NCBI GenBank assembly: GCA_947623935.1
Contig: CANQIE010000006.1
Coordinates: forward strand, 1-44,640
Direction: 5' to 3'
From: an uncultured Bacilli bacterium
Lineage (GTDB): Bacteria; Bacillota_I; Bacilli_A; RF39; UBA660
Length of the DNA stretch: 44,640 nt
Position 1 is the first letter of the stretch; the number at the start of each line of letters is the position of its first letter. The notes under the pieces are model-generated. The model ran no database searches. It was not told where the DNA came from and saw only the letters and a list, made by a program, of their open reading frames with translations. Of this stretch, positions 43,057-44,640 are shown piece after piece. Both the position numbers and the translations under genes were made by a program.

Positions 43057-44640
43057 ATAAGTAGAACTCACAAATCCGTCCCAATCTTGATACCAGCTTA
43101 AGGTTTCTGATAGTGCATGCCCATAACATACTCTATTAGCACATGCTGTTTCAGCATTGGTTACATTATATAAATCATAATATTTTTCATTTGGTAACTC
43201 TCTTCCATTAGATATTGGACCATCACTATTTAATTCTCCATTGAATCCTGAATTAACAATATTGCTCGTTCCACTTCTTGGCTTTCCATCTTTATCAGCT
43301 AGAGCGCCCATTACATATTCCCATGAACCACCATTCATATCATAGACTCCTGTAATATTTCCAGTAGTTGAGGCCTTCTGACCTTTCAAAGTTTCATAAG
43401 TGTTTGTACAAGTATCACTCCGTCCTGCACTTACTGTGTCCCCTGCTATTCCTGTTATATATTTATCACAGTTGTTTTTATATACTTCTTTATCATTTAT
43501 TTCATATATATCATTTCCATATTTCCCATATTTGCTTTGAGATAGGTAGGATACTGCACCCCATTCACTATTCTTACTCATATGCGTATCAATACTTTCA
43601 TTATTGTTAAATCCATATTTTATAGCATTTGTTTCTAATTTCATATTGAATGACACATAAAACATAATTGCTACTTGCACATGTTTCCATGAGATTACAT
43701 TTGGTTTTATGATTGGTGTTAAAGAGGAATTGTTTTCTTGTTTTCCTTCTTGATTACTGGTTTCAAACTTTCCATACCAGAAGCCTGTTAATTTATCTTC
43801 TCCAAAGTTAAAGGCTGGATGTACTTTATATTTTTCATTACTTGCTGTATCATTAATTCCATTTAGAAAGTTAATAACTATTTCTCCTGGTTGTTCAGCT
43901 GTTCCTCCCGCATATTGATCCCCTAAATTCGTATATTTGTATTCATATCTTGGTATCCACACCCACATCGTGTTGATATCATCCATTGGTATTTTAGTTC
44001 CTGCTTCTGCTGTTTGATAACTCTCTCTTTTCTTAGTACCTACTCCATCTTCATCTAAGCCTATCGTTACAGCATTAGCCCATTCTTGTTTGTCATAATT
44101 ATACCATTTCTTTGTTGTATCTGCTTTTACCCAAGAGTTTTGACTTTCATCATAGACAACTGGTATTAATCCTGTTACTAATTCAGGTGCATTAGGTTCC
44201 ACTCTTTCATAATTTCCTGTAATTTCTTCTTCTGTATCTGTTATAGCTAATGTTTTATTACTTAATCCACATTTCCCATTTAATGTTACTGTCTGAGTTG
44301 TATTCGTTTTATTTATTAATTTTATGGTATAGGTTCTTGTTTCTCCTACAGATAAATTTTCTTTATCAATAAAGTCTCCATTACTAGAAGAAGCTAATAC
44401 TTCTACATTATCATTTTTTAAATAAGTGATGGTTGAATGTATTGGTACTTGACTATCATTTCTTATCGTTACTTCTACTTCTTTTTCGGTTTGATTTACT
44501 AATTCAATTTGATTACCCTCTATTCCTTCTATTTGTATAGGACAAGAAAGCGTTCCTGCCACAATATTAAGTGCACCTTTCTTTTCTACTTTCGTTGTAA
44601 ATATGGCATAACTAAAACCAAGAATTCCTACCACCATTAG
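42925..44640 (-). CDS. Surface protein D (partial at right edge): FGE/C-type-lectin-like domain with variable C-terminus
   Basis: At least 571 residues; the frame is still open at the window edge, so the start is outside. The visible N-terminus has a hydrophobic end (MVVGILGFSYAIFTTK) and a beta-rich region unlike A-C (TLSCPIQIEGIEGNQIELVNQTEKEVEVTIRND). From GLIPVVYDE onward it aligns with the family: INTMWVWIPRYEY, YAGGTAEQPGEI, GFWYGKFETS, GNITGVYDMNGGSWEYVMG, CYGHALSET, PWLARGG, GVFQF and SFRVVL. The usual LAPI ending is VSM here. It ends in TGA. Whether it has a poly-G promoter cannot be seen. Export and surface binding are inferred from paralogy. Confidence 0.8.
   Translation of the reverse strand, partial: LMVVGILGFSYAIFTTKVEKKGALNIVAGTLSCPIQIEGIEGNQIELVNQTEKEVEVTIRNDSQVPIHSTITYLKNDNVEVLASSSNGDFIDKENLSVGETRTYTIKLINKTNTTQTVTLNGKCGLSNKTLAITDTEEEITGNYERVEPNAPELVTGLIPVVYDESQNSWVKADTTKKWYNYDKQEWANAVTIGLDEDGVGTKKRESYQTAEAGTKIPMDDINTMWVWIPRYEYKYTNLGDQYAGGTAEQPGEIVINFLNGINDTASNEKYKVHPAFNFGEDKLTGFWYGKFETSNQEGKQENNSSLTPIIKPNVISWKHVQVAIMFYVSFNMKLETNAIKYGFNNNESIDTHMSKNSEWGAVSYLSQSKYGKYGNDIYEINDKEVYKNNCDKYITGIAGDTVSAGRSDTCTNTYETLKGQKASTTGNITGVYDMNGGSWEYVMGALADKDGKPRSGTSNIVNSGFNGELNSDGPISNGRELPNEKYYDLYNVTNAETACANRVCYGHALSETLSWYQDWDGFVSSTYPWLARGGCSIHSGEGTGVFQFEMSGGAGNQAGSFRVVLVSMGE

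Overview
The window is AT-rich chromosomal DNA of a low-GC Gram-positive bacterium. Shine-Dalgarno sites are mostly AGGAGG-like, the promoters are TTGACA/TATAAT-like, tyrS has a T-box leader, and genes resemble Firmicutes families (YtgP-type flippase, FemABX, YtxH). TGA is used as a stop, for example at the pcrA-like gene, so this is not the Mycoplasma code. A gut or host-associated Bacilli-like lineage is plausible, but that is inference. No rRNA, tRNA, CRISPR array, prophage or transposase is visible.

Layout. 0.16-2.5 kb: a stomatin-like protein facing an RluA-type pseudouridine synthase and an RlmI-like methyltransferase. 2.6-11.3 kb: NAD metabolism. A pncC-like gene is coupled to an NrtR-like regulator, and a six-gene operon (pncA-pncB-Nudix-nadE-nadK-nadD) covers every step from nicotinamide to NADP. 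14-18 kb: rpsD with a structured leader, a GlmU-like hexapeptide protein with glmM, and a membrane-anchored repeat protein. 20-25 kb: T-box/tyrS, a YtxG/YtxH-like operon, a lipoprotein and trmB. 25-34 kb: an ABC-F ATPase, three FemABX paralogues and a lipid II flippase-like protein. 34-42.5 kb: a phosphodiester glycosidase, ligA, a nucleotidyltransferase and a PcrA/UvrD helicase.

The most unusual part is a dispersed family of four large exported proteins on the minus strand: A at 4202-6154, B at 11447-13432, C at 18139-20076 and D at 42925 to the right edge. A, B and C begin with a SipW/TasA-like export signal, and all four carry a formylglycine-enzyme/C-type-lectin-like domain. Each ends in a hypervariable segment built on an RGG...GVF...LVLAPI scaffold, the design of diversity-generating retroelement (DGR) target proteins. 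No reverse transcriptase or template repeat lies in the window. A, B and C each have a promoter whose -35/-10 spacer holds a run of 8 or 9 G, giving spacers of 15, 16 and 16 bp. That is the known architecture of phase-variable promoters. B and C share about 1 kb that aligns without gaps, and the middle segments look mosaic.

Taken together, the inference is a surface-display system that may be diversified at three levels: promoter slippage, recombination between paralogues, and C-terminal hypervariation. The units are single genes placed between housekeeping operons on an envelope-rich chromosome segment.
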